A stretch of DNA of 64,000 nucleotides from Bretschneidera sinensis (taxonomy: Eukaryota > Streptophyta > Magnoliopsida > Brassicales > Akaniaceae), in the NCBI GenBank assembly GCA_023935145.1, contig CM043700.1, positions 24,708,001 to 24,772,000 on the forward strand. The letters run 5' to 3'. Positions 1 through 12,386 of the stretch are shown one piece after another (positions within the stretch are counted from its first letter, which is position 1; each line of letters begins with the position of its first letter). The notes under the pieces are model-generated. The model was not told the DNA's origin and did no database searches. It saw nothing but the letters and a program-made list of their open reading frames with translations. The position numbers were made by a program, and so were the translations under genes.

Positions 1-713
1 TCGTTTCTATTGATAGTTAACTTCTTAGTGATCCTACACTTTATTGTCAATTGGTTAAGAGCTAGGTCTATCTCACTATGACTCATTTTGATCTTGCTCA
101 TGCTATTCATATCATTAGTCAGTTTATGTTAGCACCTCGTACCACTCATTTTGTTGTTGTTCTTCGTGTTCTTCGGTATATCAAATGTACTTTGTTTCAT
201 TGCTTGCATTTCTCCTTACAGTTTTCTCTTGAGTTACATGCCTATTCCGATGCTGATTGGGCTGGAGATCCTTCTGATCGACGCTCTACCACTGGTTTCT
301 GTTTCTTCTTAGGTAACTCACTTATTTCCTGGCGCAGCAAGAAACAAACTCTTACTTCTAGATCCAGTACCAAGTCAGAATATCGAGTCATTGCTGAGAC
401 CGCTGTTGAACTTCTCTGGCTTCGTTGGTTACTACAGGATATGAATGTTACACATTCTGCTGCCACTATTATTTATTGCGATAATCGGAGTGTCATGGCC
501 ATTGTTCATAATGATATTTTTCATGAACGGACCAAACACATTGAGAATGATTGTCATTTTGTTCGCCAACACATTGACTGTGATACCATTCGTTTTGTTT
601 TTGTTTGCTGTGCTGATCAGATTGTTGATATCTTCACTAAAGTTCAATTACCTGACAACTTTTATGAGTTAGTTAACAAACTTCTACAATCAAGTGTTGT
701 TCAAGTAGTTTAG
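1..713 (+). pseudogene. Ty1/copia RNase H fragment (broken retrotransposon)
   Basis: C-terminal part of a copia polyprotein, cut by the left window edge. Visible RNase H marks are AYSDADWAGD, then RRSTTGFCFFLG, then SRSSTKSEYR and ELLWLRWLLQDM, with a late catalytic-type segment IIYCDNRSVMAI and the end FTKVQLPDNFYELV. In intact elements this domain removes the RNA strand during reverse transcription. A TAG at 63-65 interrupts the frame just before VYLTMTHFDL, so the open stretch begins artificially at the methionine at 78. Several usually conserved positions are changed (for example YRVIAE where YRALA is common). I could not find an LTR in the bases that follow. It is a dead fragment with no host function. 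Confidence 0.9.
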
Positions 714-3483
714 AATTAATTATTTCCTCCATCAATTGGTGTATCAAGTATACATTCTGCCTAACTATCTTTTGAAACAAATTTATGTAAGTATGATGAA
801 AGACATTGTATTTAACGATATTCGTATCAATATAAATTGGTTCACATATATTTGCTCTATTTATTTTATATTAGTCATCACATCGAAATGATAACTTTGT
901 TTCATCACGTGAAATCAAATAAATAAAACCCAAAACAACATCGCTTGAGTTTTTACTAAACAATAATTTTCTATTGTATTACTATTGAGTTTACGTCAGA
1001 CTTTGACACGCTTGCACATGTTTATTGCCAAGATAAATTTTTCTAATCAAGCGGTTGTATAAAAGTAATGTAAAGGTGCCAAAGGGATCAACTGATAAAG
1101 GCATAAAAAAAAACTTGGCTATTAAGTTATGAGAGAGAAGATGATAATGAAGAGGGATAATTTCATAATATTTTTTTTATGGGAGAATAGAGGGATCAAA
1201 ATAAACCATAGTTGACCTAATCAAACGTGATATATATATATAGCAGAGTGGAGGGTAACCTACCACTATGTTATTATGCTCTCTAGTCTGCATTCTTCAC
1301 TATAATTATTTGGCAATCTGCCACCACTTTTTTTAATTATAAAGTTGACCTAATCAAACAATATGTTTCATTTTGTTTCTTAGTTTTGGAGTTTTTCTTC
1401 CAGAGGAACCAAAAAGTTTCATTAACCAACAAAAGCATTTGATACAATAACAGAAAACTAAAATTGGTATTAATTTTGACATTTACAATTGCAGTAGTAA
1501 ATAATCACATTGAGATTGGAGGAAAAGAACAACCGCATGCGTGTCATTGAAAAGAATTATTACATGTATGTCATGCATAATTTATTTTTTAATTAAGAGT
1601 TTTCTTTAAATAGTTAAAATCAATTAATCAATCATTTTGATTCAATTCGATTAAAACAATTTGGTTAAAATAATCTGGTTAATCGGTATAAAATCAATTA
1701 ACAATATATTGGTTAATCGGTCGATTAATGGTTAATTTTTTAATCGTTTCGACCGTTTAACTGATTAAAAAATTAATTAATATTAATATTTATTATTAAT
1801 TATATATTAAATATAAATATTATATATATATAATATATTACTACAAAATTTTAAGTATAAATTAAATATATAATATATTTTTAAAAATTAATTATATAAA
1901 CAATTCGATCGATTAATATCAAAATATTTAAGTTAATTCAATCAAAAAATTAAAAAATTAACAAAAAATAATTAAAATTTTTAACCGATCATTTCGATCT
2001 CTTATAGACCACTACTTCTAATGCACATCTGCACGTAAAGGAAATGAATATAATAGAGGGGCAGTGAGTGATCAATGAGATATTTCTTATATTGATATTC
2101 TTATAAATCAGTATTAATAAAACATTATCCCGTTGTTGTTGTCAAACATTTGATTTAATTAACAAATTTGAGAGTTAAGAGATAAAAAATTATATTTTTT
2201 TGTGCAGCTCTCATGGTGTAAGCCGTACCAAGCAAAAACCAAAAATAGATTTAAAGAAAATTGTCTTGGTTTCACTGTTTATTATATTTTTAGTACAAAC
2301 ATAATATACTATATATTGTTTCATAATTTAGAAGTAATTTTTTAAAATTTATTAGATGAGATTTTATGTTTTGAGCGAAAAAAAAAAAAACATGACAACA
2401 ATTGAAAAAAAATAAATTTAATATAAAAAATATTTTAAAAACAAATTCGTGCATAACACGGTATAAATCTCATCTATCATTTACTGTATATTTAGTTAGC
2501 TGTTAACGACTTTATTTAATTGCATTACACAATTAACATTTTAAAAAAAAAATTGTAAATAAACGTGAAAATAATTGCAAAAGACACAACTTCAAATGTT
2601 TGTCGTCTATTGCTAGTTTTCAAGAATGTTGTTCAAAATGTGAGGCTTGGATAAAATAGAAAGAACTGAAAGTACGAAACAATATAATAATGTGTATATA
2701 GAATCAAATATTACTTATTCCAACCTCTTGATTTAATTATTAATAACAAATTCAAGACAATATATCAAAAAAAATATTTATATATTAACCCATAAACATA
2801 TACCAGTCAACTTAAAAAAAGGCATTCAGACAAGATTAATAATTTAAATTAAACTGTAAATTTGGTAATTTTTTTAGGGGTTGCAATTTGATCTCTGAAG
2901 TAAGAAGAGTAACAATCAAGTCCTACAATTGAGTTATTTTGATCAATTTCAATCAAGTTAAATGATTAAATTAAACTATAATTTAGTCAATTTTAAACTA
3001 AAAGCCTAAGGAAAATAAGAATTATTTGTCATTAATTTTAAAATTAACTAAATTATCATTTAAATCAACTGTTTGATTTAATTAAAATTTGTAAAAATGA
3101 CTCAACTGTAGCCTTTTTTTATGTCAAAAGATTCAATTGTTAATTTTTTAAATTCAGAGATTAAATTGTAATTGATTCCTAAAAAAATCAAATATGTAAT
3201 TTAACCAATTTAATTAAGTAGTAATAAAACTATCCCATCAAAAAATTAAAATGGGTGGTGTGAGAGTGGGTCGTCGCAAACACAATTTGGTGGGCCCAAG
3301 AGAAGTGATCACCACACTAGTTTCAAGCGGCTGGTGAGTCCGACATAGGACCCACACCCACTAGTCCACGATAATTTATTGGAACGTAGACTTGGCATTT
3401 TAATCCCCACCGTTGACTCAACTACTTTCCGTTTATTTGCAAATTGCACGACACGCGGGACTAACGTGATCTAGTGCTGCAAT
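714..3483. other. AT-rich intergenic DNA, no gene seen
   Basis: No coding region can be supported. At about 1610-2000 there is a degenerate AT-rich repeat built from GGTTAATCGGT / CGATTAATGG-like words. A similar stretch recurs near 22140-22320, so it is probably a dispersed repeat. Around 3240-3480 the base composition is richer in GC and contains TTGAC (W-box-like) words, but no gene follows closely. Confidence 0.6.
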
Positions 3484-3735
3484 TTAAAAAATATTAATTT
3501 ATTTTTGTATTTTAGACATATGTATAATAAATCATTTTAATGATAATTTCAATAAAATTGTTATCAATGCACATAAAAATTTTAACTATTAAAAAAAATC
3601 AAATTTTTTATGTGTCGATATCAACTTTGATCAAGATTTTTATGTGCGTTGATATCAATTTTGTCGGAATTATCATTAAAATAGTTTATTGAACACATAC
3701 TTAAAATATAAAGGTTAAGTTGATCGTTTTTAAAA
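3484..3735. mobile_element. Foldback MITE-like element
   Basis: The two arms are inverted repeats of roughly 70 bases. The left arm reads ...ATTTTAATGATAATTTC...ATCAATGCACATAAAAA and the right arm, reverse-complemented, reads ...ATTTTAATGATAATTCC...ATCAACGCACATAAAAA. No coding capacity. Superfamily and target duplication are unclear. Confidence 0.6.
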
Positions 3736-5100
3736 TGCTATAAAATATTGAAATGCATAGCAAAATATAAGAATGTTTGATGATAATAATCATTTCTCTT
3801 ATTATATATATTAGTTTTTCTGTCGATATTTCACAATATAATTTGAATAGTATTGTTAGGGAGATGATTTAAATGTAATTTAAATCACTAAAACTTAAAT
3901 TTTAACCTTAAAAACTTTTTAAATTTTGAACTTAAATCACCTTACTAACAACTTGGTAAAAACAACAAAAAAAGAAAAAGAAAAAAGGAGCCAATTATTA
4001 AGATGAACATGTGGTTTTACAATGGGCAATGTTCAATGAAGCAACAAGGGCCATTTGGTAAGGGATTAGACATTATGTGTATTGTTTTCAGAAATGGAAA
4101 TATAGGATATAGAGTATCTAACATATTTTGTATGATTTTTAAAGATTGTTTTTAGGATTTGATTTCAAAATTACATTCATTTTAGAAATTTGAGCAAAGA
4201 TGTTTCCAATAAATTTGAATTTATCTTACCATTTTTTTATACCACCAAATCTAAATCTACAGAGTTTTCAACTAAAACCCAATATTTTGGTATGGATACC
4301 AATTTTTTTTGTTATATTAGCATTTTGGTGGAAAAAAAATCAAACCCGAATATTTTATATGAAAGGTTTAGAAGTAATTGATAAGTTAAAAAGCTGTGGT
4401 CTATCAAAAATATATCCAAATACATAAAAAAATTAAATAATTTTACATATTCTAAAATATGATGTTCCAATATTTTGATATTGTTACCAAACATACCTTT
4501 ACATACATAAAAGATTTTTAGAATAAGTTATTTAATAATTAACATCATATTTTAAAACATAAATATATATTTTTAATTGAAGACTTACCGTGCGTATAGA
4601 TTACACCACGAAAGATAACTCTAGTTTTTTATTAGCCCTCAATTTTTGGTATGAACAAGATACAAATTTTAATTTTGTTTTCAACTATAAACGACATTAT
4701 TAATTACTAAGCTATAAATAAAGGCAAGACCCACTTTTTAAAACATGTAGTCCTTGAGAAAAAGAAAGAAAAAAAAACTAAATGTTTTCCATGGAAATCA
4801 GTTGACTTGTTTTAATTAAACTTGAATTTTGTTCTGTGAAAAATAAATATATATGGGTAATATGATATGAACAAGTTTTTCCTATCAGACCCTTGATATA
4901 TGCCGAGTCCTTACTCCTTAGCATGTATTGATGCAGCACGTTATCGTCTCTTTCCTATAATTCCGACCACAAAATAAGAAAAAAAAAGTAGAAAGCCCAC
5001 GAAATCAGACAGAAAAGGCAAAAACATAAAAAAGAAATCTGAAACAAATCAGCCTAATACCCACCGGCTACAATCGGTCAACCAAAACCCCATCTCTCAC
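3736..5100. other. Intergenic DNA, no gene seen
   Basis: AT-rich stretch with only short chance open frames. The last ~250 bases probably hold the promoter of the gene starting at 5192. Confidence 0.6.
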
Positions 5101-5101
5101 C

Positions 5102-5110
5102 TATATATAA
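5102..5110 (+). promoter_or_regulatory. TATA box
   Basis: TATATATAA lies 82-90 bases upstream of the start codon at 5192, with a CA/CT-rich leader between. This places transcription start near 5135 and predicts a leader of about 55-60 bases. Confidence 0.6.
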
Positions 5111-5191
5111 CACACACAGACCTACTCTCTCAAAAGCCTACACATCTCTACAAACAGCCCCTCCCCGCCGGAACACAAAATTTGCAAAGCC

Positions 5192-5644
5192 ATGGACCGC
5201 ACATCACCGGAACAAGGCTCCGACTCAACAAAGCGGCTAGCCATCGGCTTAGTCGTGTTCCTCTCGTCCTTCATGTCTCGATGCGCCAGGCACGCCAACC
5301 GAGTCTCGAGAAAGCTCAAAGCCAAGCCGACAAACAACAACAAAAACAGAAGCCTGAGCCTGAGCAAGTCAACGTTGAGAACGCGGCCGAAGGAACTCTT
5401 TACGAGTATGAGCAACAAAGCGATGACGTTAGTGAGCAGGAAAAAGACTGGCGAGGAGAAGGAGGATTTCGGGGACGGCGGGGTCTGGCAAAAGGAGATC
5501 TTGATGGGGGATAAATGCCAGCCGTTGGATTTCTCCGGCGTAATTTATTACGATAGCTACGGAAGGCAGCTGAACGAGCTACCATCCCGTTCGCCACGTG
5601 CCACTCCCTTGCCTGGATATCTTGCTCGTGGTACTAGCAAATGA
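5192..5644 (+). CDS. Small basic plant-specific protein of unknown function
   Basis: Single-exon frame of 150 residues beginning in a good context (AGCCATGG) downstream of a TATA box. Residues 15-30 (LAIGLVVFLSSFMSRC) are hydrophobic and could be a short membrane anchor. A lysine/arginine/serine-rich middle follows. The C-terminal third has the pattern GGVWQKEILMGDKCQPLDFS, then GVIYYDSYG and RSPRATPLPGYL. I recognise this tail as a conserved signature of a plant family of uncharacterised small proteins, from memory and without a search. The biochemical role is unknown. A reading frame on the opposite strand over the same bases is judged a shadow. Confidence 0.8.
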   Translation: MDRTSPEQGSDSTKRLAIGLVVFLSSFMSRCARHANRVSRKLKAKPTNNNKNRSLSLSKSTLRTRPKELFTSMSNKAMTLVSRKKTGEEKEDFGDGGVWQKEILMGDKCQPLDFSGVIYYDSYGRQLNELPSRSPRATPLPGYLARGTSK

Positions 5645-5999
5645 GAGCTGTGGGGGTGGTGGTGACTTTTGCTAGGTACAGTTGAATGTCACAGGGACAA
5701 AAGTTTCTTTCTAAAATTTAATTCGACCTTGGATTGTGACGTGTTGTGATATTATTGGTCTAAATTATTTTTTATTTTTATAAAAAAAGGGATGGAAGTA
5801 ATTTGTTAGGCAAATACTTTGTGAAGTTCTTTTTTCTTCTCAATGTGTATGTGCAAATTTTCAGATAAGAAGTATTATTTTGGCTTAGTTTAAATGGAAA
5901 TTAATTTGCTTCTAGTATTTTTCTTTCTTCTTTTTTTATTAATCTAAAAAATTAGTCATAAGTTTAATGGATTATCTTAGATATGTTTATAAAGAGCTC

Positions 6000-6036
<37 letters not shown>

Positions 6037-7718
6037 TACCATAATTTTAAAAGTTAAATAATCTTTGAAATTGATGTATAATCAATTTCATATATAATTA
6101 TTTTTTAAATAAATTATAAAAAAATGGACCATCTAATATTTGAACAATTTTGCCGTATTCATGGTTTAGAATTAGAATTGGTCGTCTTCTTTGGTCTTTC
6201 TATTTACTGGAACCTTTTTTTTCTTTTGATATGATTACTCTTTATATATTTTGTTTTTTGATGGAAGGATTGCTCGTAAATATTAAATATAGAGAAAGGC
6301 ATCCCAATTGGGTTGTATGAAGTCCTTACATCCACAATTGATCTATATGTGATTTATTCAGTTATTTTAATTAAAAATGGAGGAGTTTCTTGACATTAAT
6401 TTAGAAGCACAAAATCTAATTGGCGGTAAATTTTTTTTTTCTTATTGTATTTTTACTATTAAAAATATAAAGTTATTAAAAAAAATACTCAAAATATGTT
6501 TGACCTCAAAATATATAAAAACAATAAATTATCTTTTTTTATTTTTCCATTGCATCATAAACTCTAACTTTAATGTTTTGCCGAAGTTTGATCTCAAGTA
6601 TCATAAATGTGCTGTCAATTAACTATTGGATAGAATTGAGTCGAACAGTTTGGTTTGTTTGAGAGACTTGATTCAAAACTCAATTAAATCAAGTTTGAAC
6701 TATGATTTTGGCTCAATTAATTTATCAAACAGAGCTCAAGTAATATCAAACTCGATTCGATAAGTTCGCGAACCAGTTTGATTTAATTAATAAATTAAAT
6801 ATATTATATTTATTATATATATAATAAAACATATATATAAATATATTTATTTTATTTCAAAAAACTCGACTCAACCTCGAGTTCGAATTTGAATTTCACT
6901 TTATAAGTCGAGTTTAAATTCAATTTTAACTCGGGTTCGGTTCAAAACTTGACTTGAATAAAATTTTTACGCAAAAGCCAAGTTCTAACCACATTGGTTC
7001 GAATCTACCCATGATTGTCACGAAAAATAATAAATTTTCATTTTTATTTTTGTGAGAATATTGCAAAAACACAAAATTTTAAGTTGAGAAAACAAAGATT
7101 CTTTGTTGGTTTGTGATTGTTTTGGTGCAAATTGCAGTGGGACTATTTAGGTATTGTCCCTTCCAATCATTAAGTACTTTTAACACTGTTCCTCCACGAG
7201 GATCGATACGCACATATAAGAAATATAAAATCCAAATTTTGCCTATTAAAAACTCCACTAAAATATCTTCTGTGATCTAGAACTTGTAGCAGTTGCTAAA
7301 GCAGTGGATTGCTCACCTTCACTCCACTGAGTAGAGGTGGAGAGAAGGCTTGTGAGAGAGCGAAGAAGAGAGAAACAGATTTGTCGAAAAAGTAAAGGTA
7401 GAGAAAAATAAGAGATCAGTAATAATTACTAATGGGATATCAAGTTTGGCCTGCAATTAAAGCAGGTAAGGTGAAGTGCATAATCTACAACTACTTTCCA
7501 TTATTTAAAGTAGTGGAGGCTCAACTTAATTTGGCGATGAATGTAAACTGTAGTTATGGTTTCTCTTCTTCTGCAGATTTAAAGAAAAAATCTTAGTCTG
7601 ACGCTAACATTTTGCTCTCAATAACGTCACCCTTCATCTTTTAGTTTTATGCTTTGCCCTATTTACCTCCTAATATTTTAATTGTCTCAATGGACGTTAG
7701 AAATTAAAAGCTGTTTTA
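5645..7718. other. Intergenic DNA with repeats, no gene seen
   Basis: Contains a perfect (AT)n microsatellite at 6006-6034. A dispersed repeat at about 6630-7010 is made of TCGAGTT/AACTCGA-like words in both orientations. Short open frames here show no family likeness and are AT-driven. Confidence 0.6.
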
Positions 7719-7811
7719 ATTTTCGTATTTCAATCCATACCCTTCAAATCGATCCTACTTGGACTCTTAACTGGCAACTTGGTCGCAAAATTCTCAGCCG
7801 ACGACATCATG
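7719..7811 (+). repeat. 93-bp dispersed direct repeat, copy 1
   Basis: Matches 9471-9563 at 89 of 93 positions in the same orientation, starting ATTTTCGTATTTCAATCC and ending ACATCATG. The flanking bases do not match. The nature of the repeat is unknown. Confidence 0.85.
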
Positions 7812-8079
7812 TGGCCCCAATCGTTTAAGCCTCTTTTAACCCCAAAATACATGTTAGGGATCGGGTTCTTACTTAAGTTTTCTATCCACAATTCAAATAC
7901 CCATAAATTTCATATACATTCCACCGTAAATTTATACTCCATGAAAGATCAAAGTCCATTCCACTGCAAATTGACCCCATAGTCGTACTCAGAAAACATC
8001 GGTTTAGTCTAGGTTTTGTCCAAAAAGTCCTGAGTGTGGTAGATTGACTGCAATGACATAATGGAATCACAATCTGATT

Positions 8080-8640
8080 TGAGTACATGGTTTAAGGTGG
8101 ATTTTGGTTCAAATGTTGCTGATGTGTTAAATAATTCACGTTCCAATAGCTTAACGACACGTGGATAACTCTTCCTCTAATGACCAGATGACGCGTGGTT
8201 GTGTCAATAACGGGCACGTAGCAGAACAGATAACGAAACCGTAATCATTCACAAATTTCTCACATGCAAAAATGAAAGCAAGATTTCAGGGACTGCGTCA
8301 TTCTTAAATATGTAACAAGACCCCTCGAAAGAAAAACAAGATCTCAGGGATCGCGCCGTTCTGAACACGTGATAAACTTACTCCCTGAACTACTATAAAA
8401 AGTCCAAGATACGCAAATCTTAACTCAGTTTAAGTTCATTACTAAAACACTATCACTATTAATACTATAATCCTCTTTGTTTTCTCAAAACCTTGCATTA
8501 ACAAATGCATTGAAGAGTCATCGGAGGCACCACCTTATTTTTCTTCCGGTAACTTTTTAGTTCATCACTCTTACTCTGTGCAGGTCTTGAAATTTCAGAC
8601 CTCCAGCTAAGCAGTAAATTTTCGACATCAACAATCGGGA
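8080..8640 (+). mobile_element. Probable LTR relic (Ty3/gypsy-like promoter and leader)
   Basis: A CTATAAAAAG TATA-type box at about 8392-8401 is followed by a leader with GAAGAGTCATCGGAGGCACC and then CTTCCGG, ending near GTGCAGGTCTTG. This arrangement (TATA box, then GAG(C/T)GTCGGAG-like words) is common in LTRs of plant gypsy elements. Boundaries and internal domains were not found. Confidence 0.45.
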
Positions 8641-9470
8641 TGGAAGGGCTTTGTTAGGTCAGAAGAATAAATCTCTTGTTTAAGCTTAAATTCCAACCCA
8701 ACGGGTCAGGTCATATATGATTTAGCGCTCTTTGTAGGATCAATTTAATGGGTATCGATTGATAAAAATTAAATAACTTTCTAACTTTTGGCACCTAGTC
8801 AAGGCAATTAAAATGTTAAGGACATAAATAGGATAACATAAGATTGAAGGATGAAAATTGAAATTTACTTAACAAAAAATTCTTTTCTAAACTTGGGACA
8901 TGAAAATTTTCTATATATACTAAATGTTCTCTACATTGTAAGATGGAAAGAGAGACGTAAGACTGTTCTCTTTCTCTTTTTATTTGATGTTAGAAAGTAC
9001 ATTTGATTCAAAAAAAAAAAATAATAATAATAATAATATCTCATGAATTGGGTTTGGTAAAGAATATCTCTGCATCTATTAGTTCATGCACAGGGAAAGC
9101 CAAAAACAAAAGAAAGGAAAAAGCTGTAGATAGCTAACAAGTTGGACAAGTCAGGTTCAGTAACCCATCGTGGGTCACAAGTAAAAAATACTCATTCCCA
9201 AAAGATCCATTTTTATGTTCATGCAAGGCTCATTTTTTACGAGTAAACCCACAAATGATCCGCTAAAATATCTTAATTATAAAACACATGCAATATAAAT
9301 TCAATCGCTACTCATGATTATAAAAAAATAAACATGTAATCGTTAATTAAGATGGTCCAATTTCCAAATTCATTGGCCTAAGTAGTGAGAATCTATGTAT
9401 ATTATATTTTACGGTTATCTTATGTATAGCACTATGCCGATGTGTAATTGTGAGGAAATATGTTTTCAAA
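8641..9470. other. Intergenic DNA, no gene seen
   Basis: Holds an (AAT)n run near 9020-9040. No coding region or RNA gene can be supported. Confidence 0.6.
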
Positions 9471-9563
9471 ATTTTCGTATTTCAATCCATACCCACCAAA
9501 TCGATCCTACTTGGACTCTTAACTGGCAACTTGGTCGCAAAATTCTCACCCGACAACATCATG
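9471..9563 (+). repeat. 93-bp dispersed direct repeat, copy 2
   Basis: Second copy of the sequence at 7719-7811, four mismatches. Immediately after it, from about 9566, comes an ATGTTTGGGTAT...GTTTTTAATTTTC stretch that resembles the end of the Tourist-like elements seen near 51644. Confidence 0.85.
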
Positions 9564-11772
9564 GATATGTTTGGGTATCAGTTTTTAATTTTCGGTTTTC
9601 GAAAACTCTTTTCAAAAATGAAAATTAAAAACTGTTTTTGATATTTTATGAAAAAAACATGTTTGGAAAATTGTGGCTCGAAAATAATTTTTAAAAACAA
9701 AAAAAATAAAAATTTATTTTGGTAATTTTATAGTTATAGTTATATGTGTTTATTTAATTTTTCTTCTAGTCTCCTAAAAAATATAGATCTTCCTTTGATT
9801 TTTTCTTCATCTTCTTCTTTTCCTCATTTTATTGTTCTTTTTATCTTTCGTCTCATTCTTCTTCTTCTCCCCCTGGTAGATTCATCACCAGTTTTTTTTT
9901 TTCAAAACATCAACACTAATTCAACACAACCTATAAAGATATTTCACAAATTTTACATTATAAATTATTAAATTTATACTTATCTGATTACCGGTTTAAA
10001 TTGAGTTACAAAAATCTGAAACTACGATCAAAGCCAGATCATTGAGTTCTATATTTTTCAACACAAACCCAACCAACATCCAAAAATACCCGACAAAAAC
10101 CACTTCGTTACGTCGCCTTGGATCGATTTGACAGTTCTACTTGTTTCATTGCTCACCCTTGGGTGTCATGGATAAAAGTAAATTGTTGTGACTAACTCCG
10201 GCTATACCTAGAGTTTTCGTGTCGTTTTTTAATGGTCAACTCCATACAATCAAATGGTCAACCAAATAGTCATTTTCCAAAGAGATGTTTGTATACAATC
10301 ACCATTTGATTTTACGGATCCAAAAACCTCGACCAATGTTAAATTAAATAGAGATATGGTTCGGGATTTTAGGTATGTGATGAGAAGGTCTCATCTTATC
10401 TATGTCAATACTTTTAAGGATATAGCCCTAATACATGCTCGTAAAGAATTATAGTAATCTAATCTATTTATTTTCCTTGTTCAAACTAAGTTATAACTCA
10501 CACATACACAATATGAGATAAGGAAGCAAGCAAGAACATGATGATTCATAATATATATTTTTTAAATGGAAGCAATTAAATCAATTAACAAAAATTAATT
10601 GATAGAACCGTTTGTCATTGTATAAGAGATAAGTGATCAATCAATGATCAATTCCCTCTCACACTAAAGAAGAGAGGGATAAGGGATATGAGAGAATTAC
10701 CTTTTTCTCGAATCCATCTCACAACAATAACTGAACCTCAACTATTTATATGTAATTATAGGCAAGTTTTCTTTGAAGTGGATACTTGAATGCCAAATAT
10801 AGTCTGTAATAATCTATACTGCAAAACATACAATAATTCTTTCGCCACCTAAGACATTAATTTACCTATTAAAATATTGCTCGTCTCAACCTAGATCCCA
10901 GCATTACTATTTCATTTTTATCTAAATTACGGAGCAGGTATTCCGTTAGTGATCCTAAGCTCAAATTGAGTCGAATCTCTTATATAAACCCTCATGCAAG
11001 CTCTTGTTTTCCTCTCTATTTAATTTCTTATAGCTCATAATTATCTATCTATTGCTTGAGTTTGAAATTAGTTTACAATAAAATTTCAAAACCCTCATGG
11101 GTTGTTTCATAGCCTTTTGGGCAAATACGTGTAGGCTTAAATTTCACATTCGGCTCATACAACCACATTAGTACAACTTTGGGCCTTAGCCTAAAAATTT
11201 AATAGAAACAACATCTCATTCTTTATAAATCCAGCCTAAAAATTTAAGGAAGGATAATAAGCTAAGGCTCAGGGGAATTTTATATCTTGTGTGAAAATTT
11301 AATTGATAATTTTAAAAAAATTTATTAATAAGTTTTTTTAATATTTACAATGAAATTTTAAAAATTTATCAGCTAAATCTTCACTGTGCAAAATAAAGTT
11401 TTACATTGGGGGAAGAATCTCTACTCCTTGCAGGGTCTCTTGAATTTGAAATTGGAAGTTGAACTTGTCTTTTTTCTTTATATATTCTCTGGAATGATTT
11501 TAGAGATCATAGGACATGTAATTTGTATATCATGAAAGCTGCTTGTAATTTGTATATAGCTTAGATGTGGGATTAGAGAAAATAAATAAAACAAAGACTG
11601 GCTGGATCAATGACATAAAACAAAATTTGGATTCACAAACAGAAAGTTGACGTCGATCAATACAAACATAAAAGGGTTTTCAATAAGCATAAAGAAACAC
11701 AAAAACACCATAAAAAGACAAAAAGAAACACTAAACCCGGTTCTCCATCACCTGACCGACCGACCCGACACC
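9564..11772. other. Intergenic DNA, no gene seen
   Basis: AT-rich with pyrimidine-rich patches (9750-9900). A 66-codon frame at 10254-10454 has no recognisable domain and no promoter or splice context, so I do not call it a gene. Confidence 0.55.
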
Positions 11773-12252
11773 TCATGCGCCAGGAGCTGCATCCTTTACC
11801 TTGCTCTGCAAGTACCCACCATACTCCCTAGCATAGTCCTTCACATGACTCGCAGTATCATAGATACGGCTCCGAGCATAGTCAACCCGGTCAGACCCAG
11901 GCGGGTGCAAGCCCCGGAAGTATCGGTACATCCACGACAGGGCGGCCACGGAAGTAACCCCGAACCCGCAAAACGACAAGAACCCAGCAACAGCAAGGAA
12001 GAGGAAAACAGCCACAGGGACCCATATCGGGCTAAAGACAATGATCAAAGGCGTGAAAAAGATGATGCCCAAGATTGTTGCGGTGACGGTGAGGCCAGTG
12101 AGAACAAGGAGAATGGAACCAGAGATTAATAGAGTCAAGAAACCAATGAGTTGGGTTGAGTTTGGTGAATGGGCTTGGAGATTACGTAGAAATGCGGTGG
12201 TGGGGAGGTTGGGTCTTGGCGATCTCTGCTGGCTAGGCATACGGTCAGCCAT
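11773..12252 (-). CDS. Oleosin (oil-body structural protein)
   Basis: Intronless frame of 159 residues, the usual size for a seed oleosin. Oleosins coat triacylglycerol droplets and stop them fusing. The sequence has the three expected parts. A polar N-terminus spans residues 1-34. A long uncharged hairpin spans about 35-108 and contains the proline knot P-x5-S-P-x3-P (P68, S74, P75, P79; [12 protein letters not shown]). An amphipathic tail follows, with [20 protein letters not shown] and ending KDAAPGA. I chose the ATG at 12252; a second in-frame ATG lies four codons later. An ACACGTGT element lies about 127 bases upstream of the ATG, consistent with abscisic-acid and seed control. A 160-codon frame on the other strand is a shadow. 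Confidence 0.95.
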   Translation of the reverse strand: MADRMPSQQRSPRPNLPTTAFLRNLQAHSPNSTQLIGFLTLLISGSILLVLTGLTVTATILGIIFFTPLIIVFSPIWVPVAVFLFLAVAGFLSFCGFGVTSVAALSWMYRYFRGLHPPGSDRVDYARSRIYDTASHVKDYAREYGGYLQSKVKDAAPGA

Positions 12253-12378
12253 TGTTGAGAGCTCAAGATTACGGAGAGAGAGACAGGGAATGTTACGAGG
12301 GAGGTGATTTAGTGAAGTAGCTAGAGCTGGATGGGTGACAGGTGTGAGGAAGGTCTGCTTTTGGAGACACGGAAGGGA

Positions 12379-12386
12379 ACACGTGT
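12379..12386 (-). promoter_or_regulatory. G-box/ABRE (ACACGTGT) upstream of the oleosin gene
   Basis: Palindromic CACGTG core about 127 bases before the oleosin start codon. A related CCGTGTC word lies closer to the gene at 12367-12373. Such boxes bind bZIP factors of the ABI5 type in seed genes. That role is inferred from the class of gene. Confidence 0.55.

Noticed and set aside
6377..6622. 81-codon frame starting MEEFLDINLEAQ
   Set aside because: AT-driven composition (Lys/Ile/Phe runs), no homologue recognised and no promoter.
10254..10454. 66-codon frame
   Set aside because: No domain, promoter or splice context; surrounding DNA is non-coding.
11647..12129. 160-codon frame on the plus strand opposite the oleosin gene
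   Set aside because: It lies antisense to a clear oleosin and has no recognisable domain.
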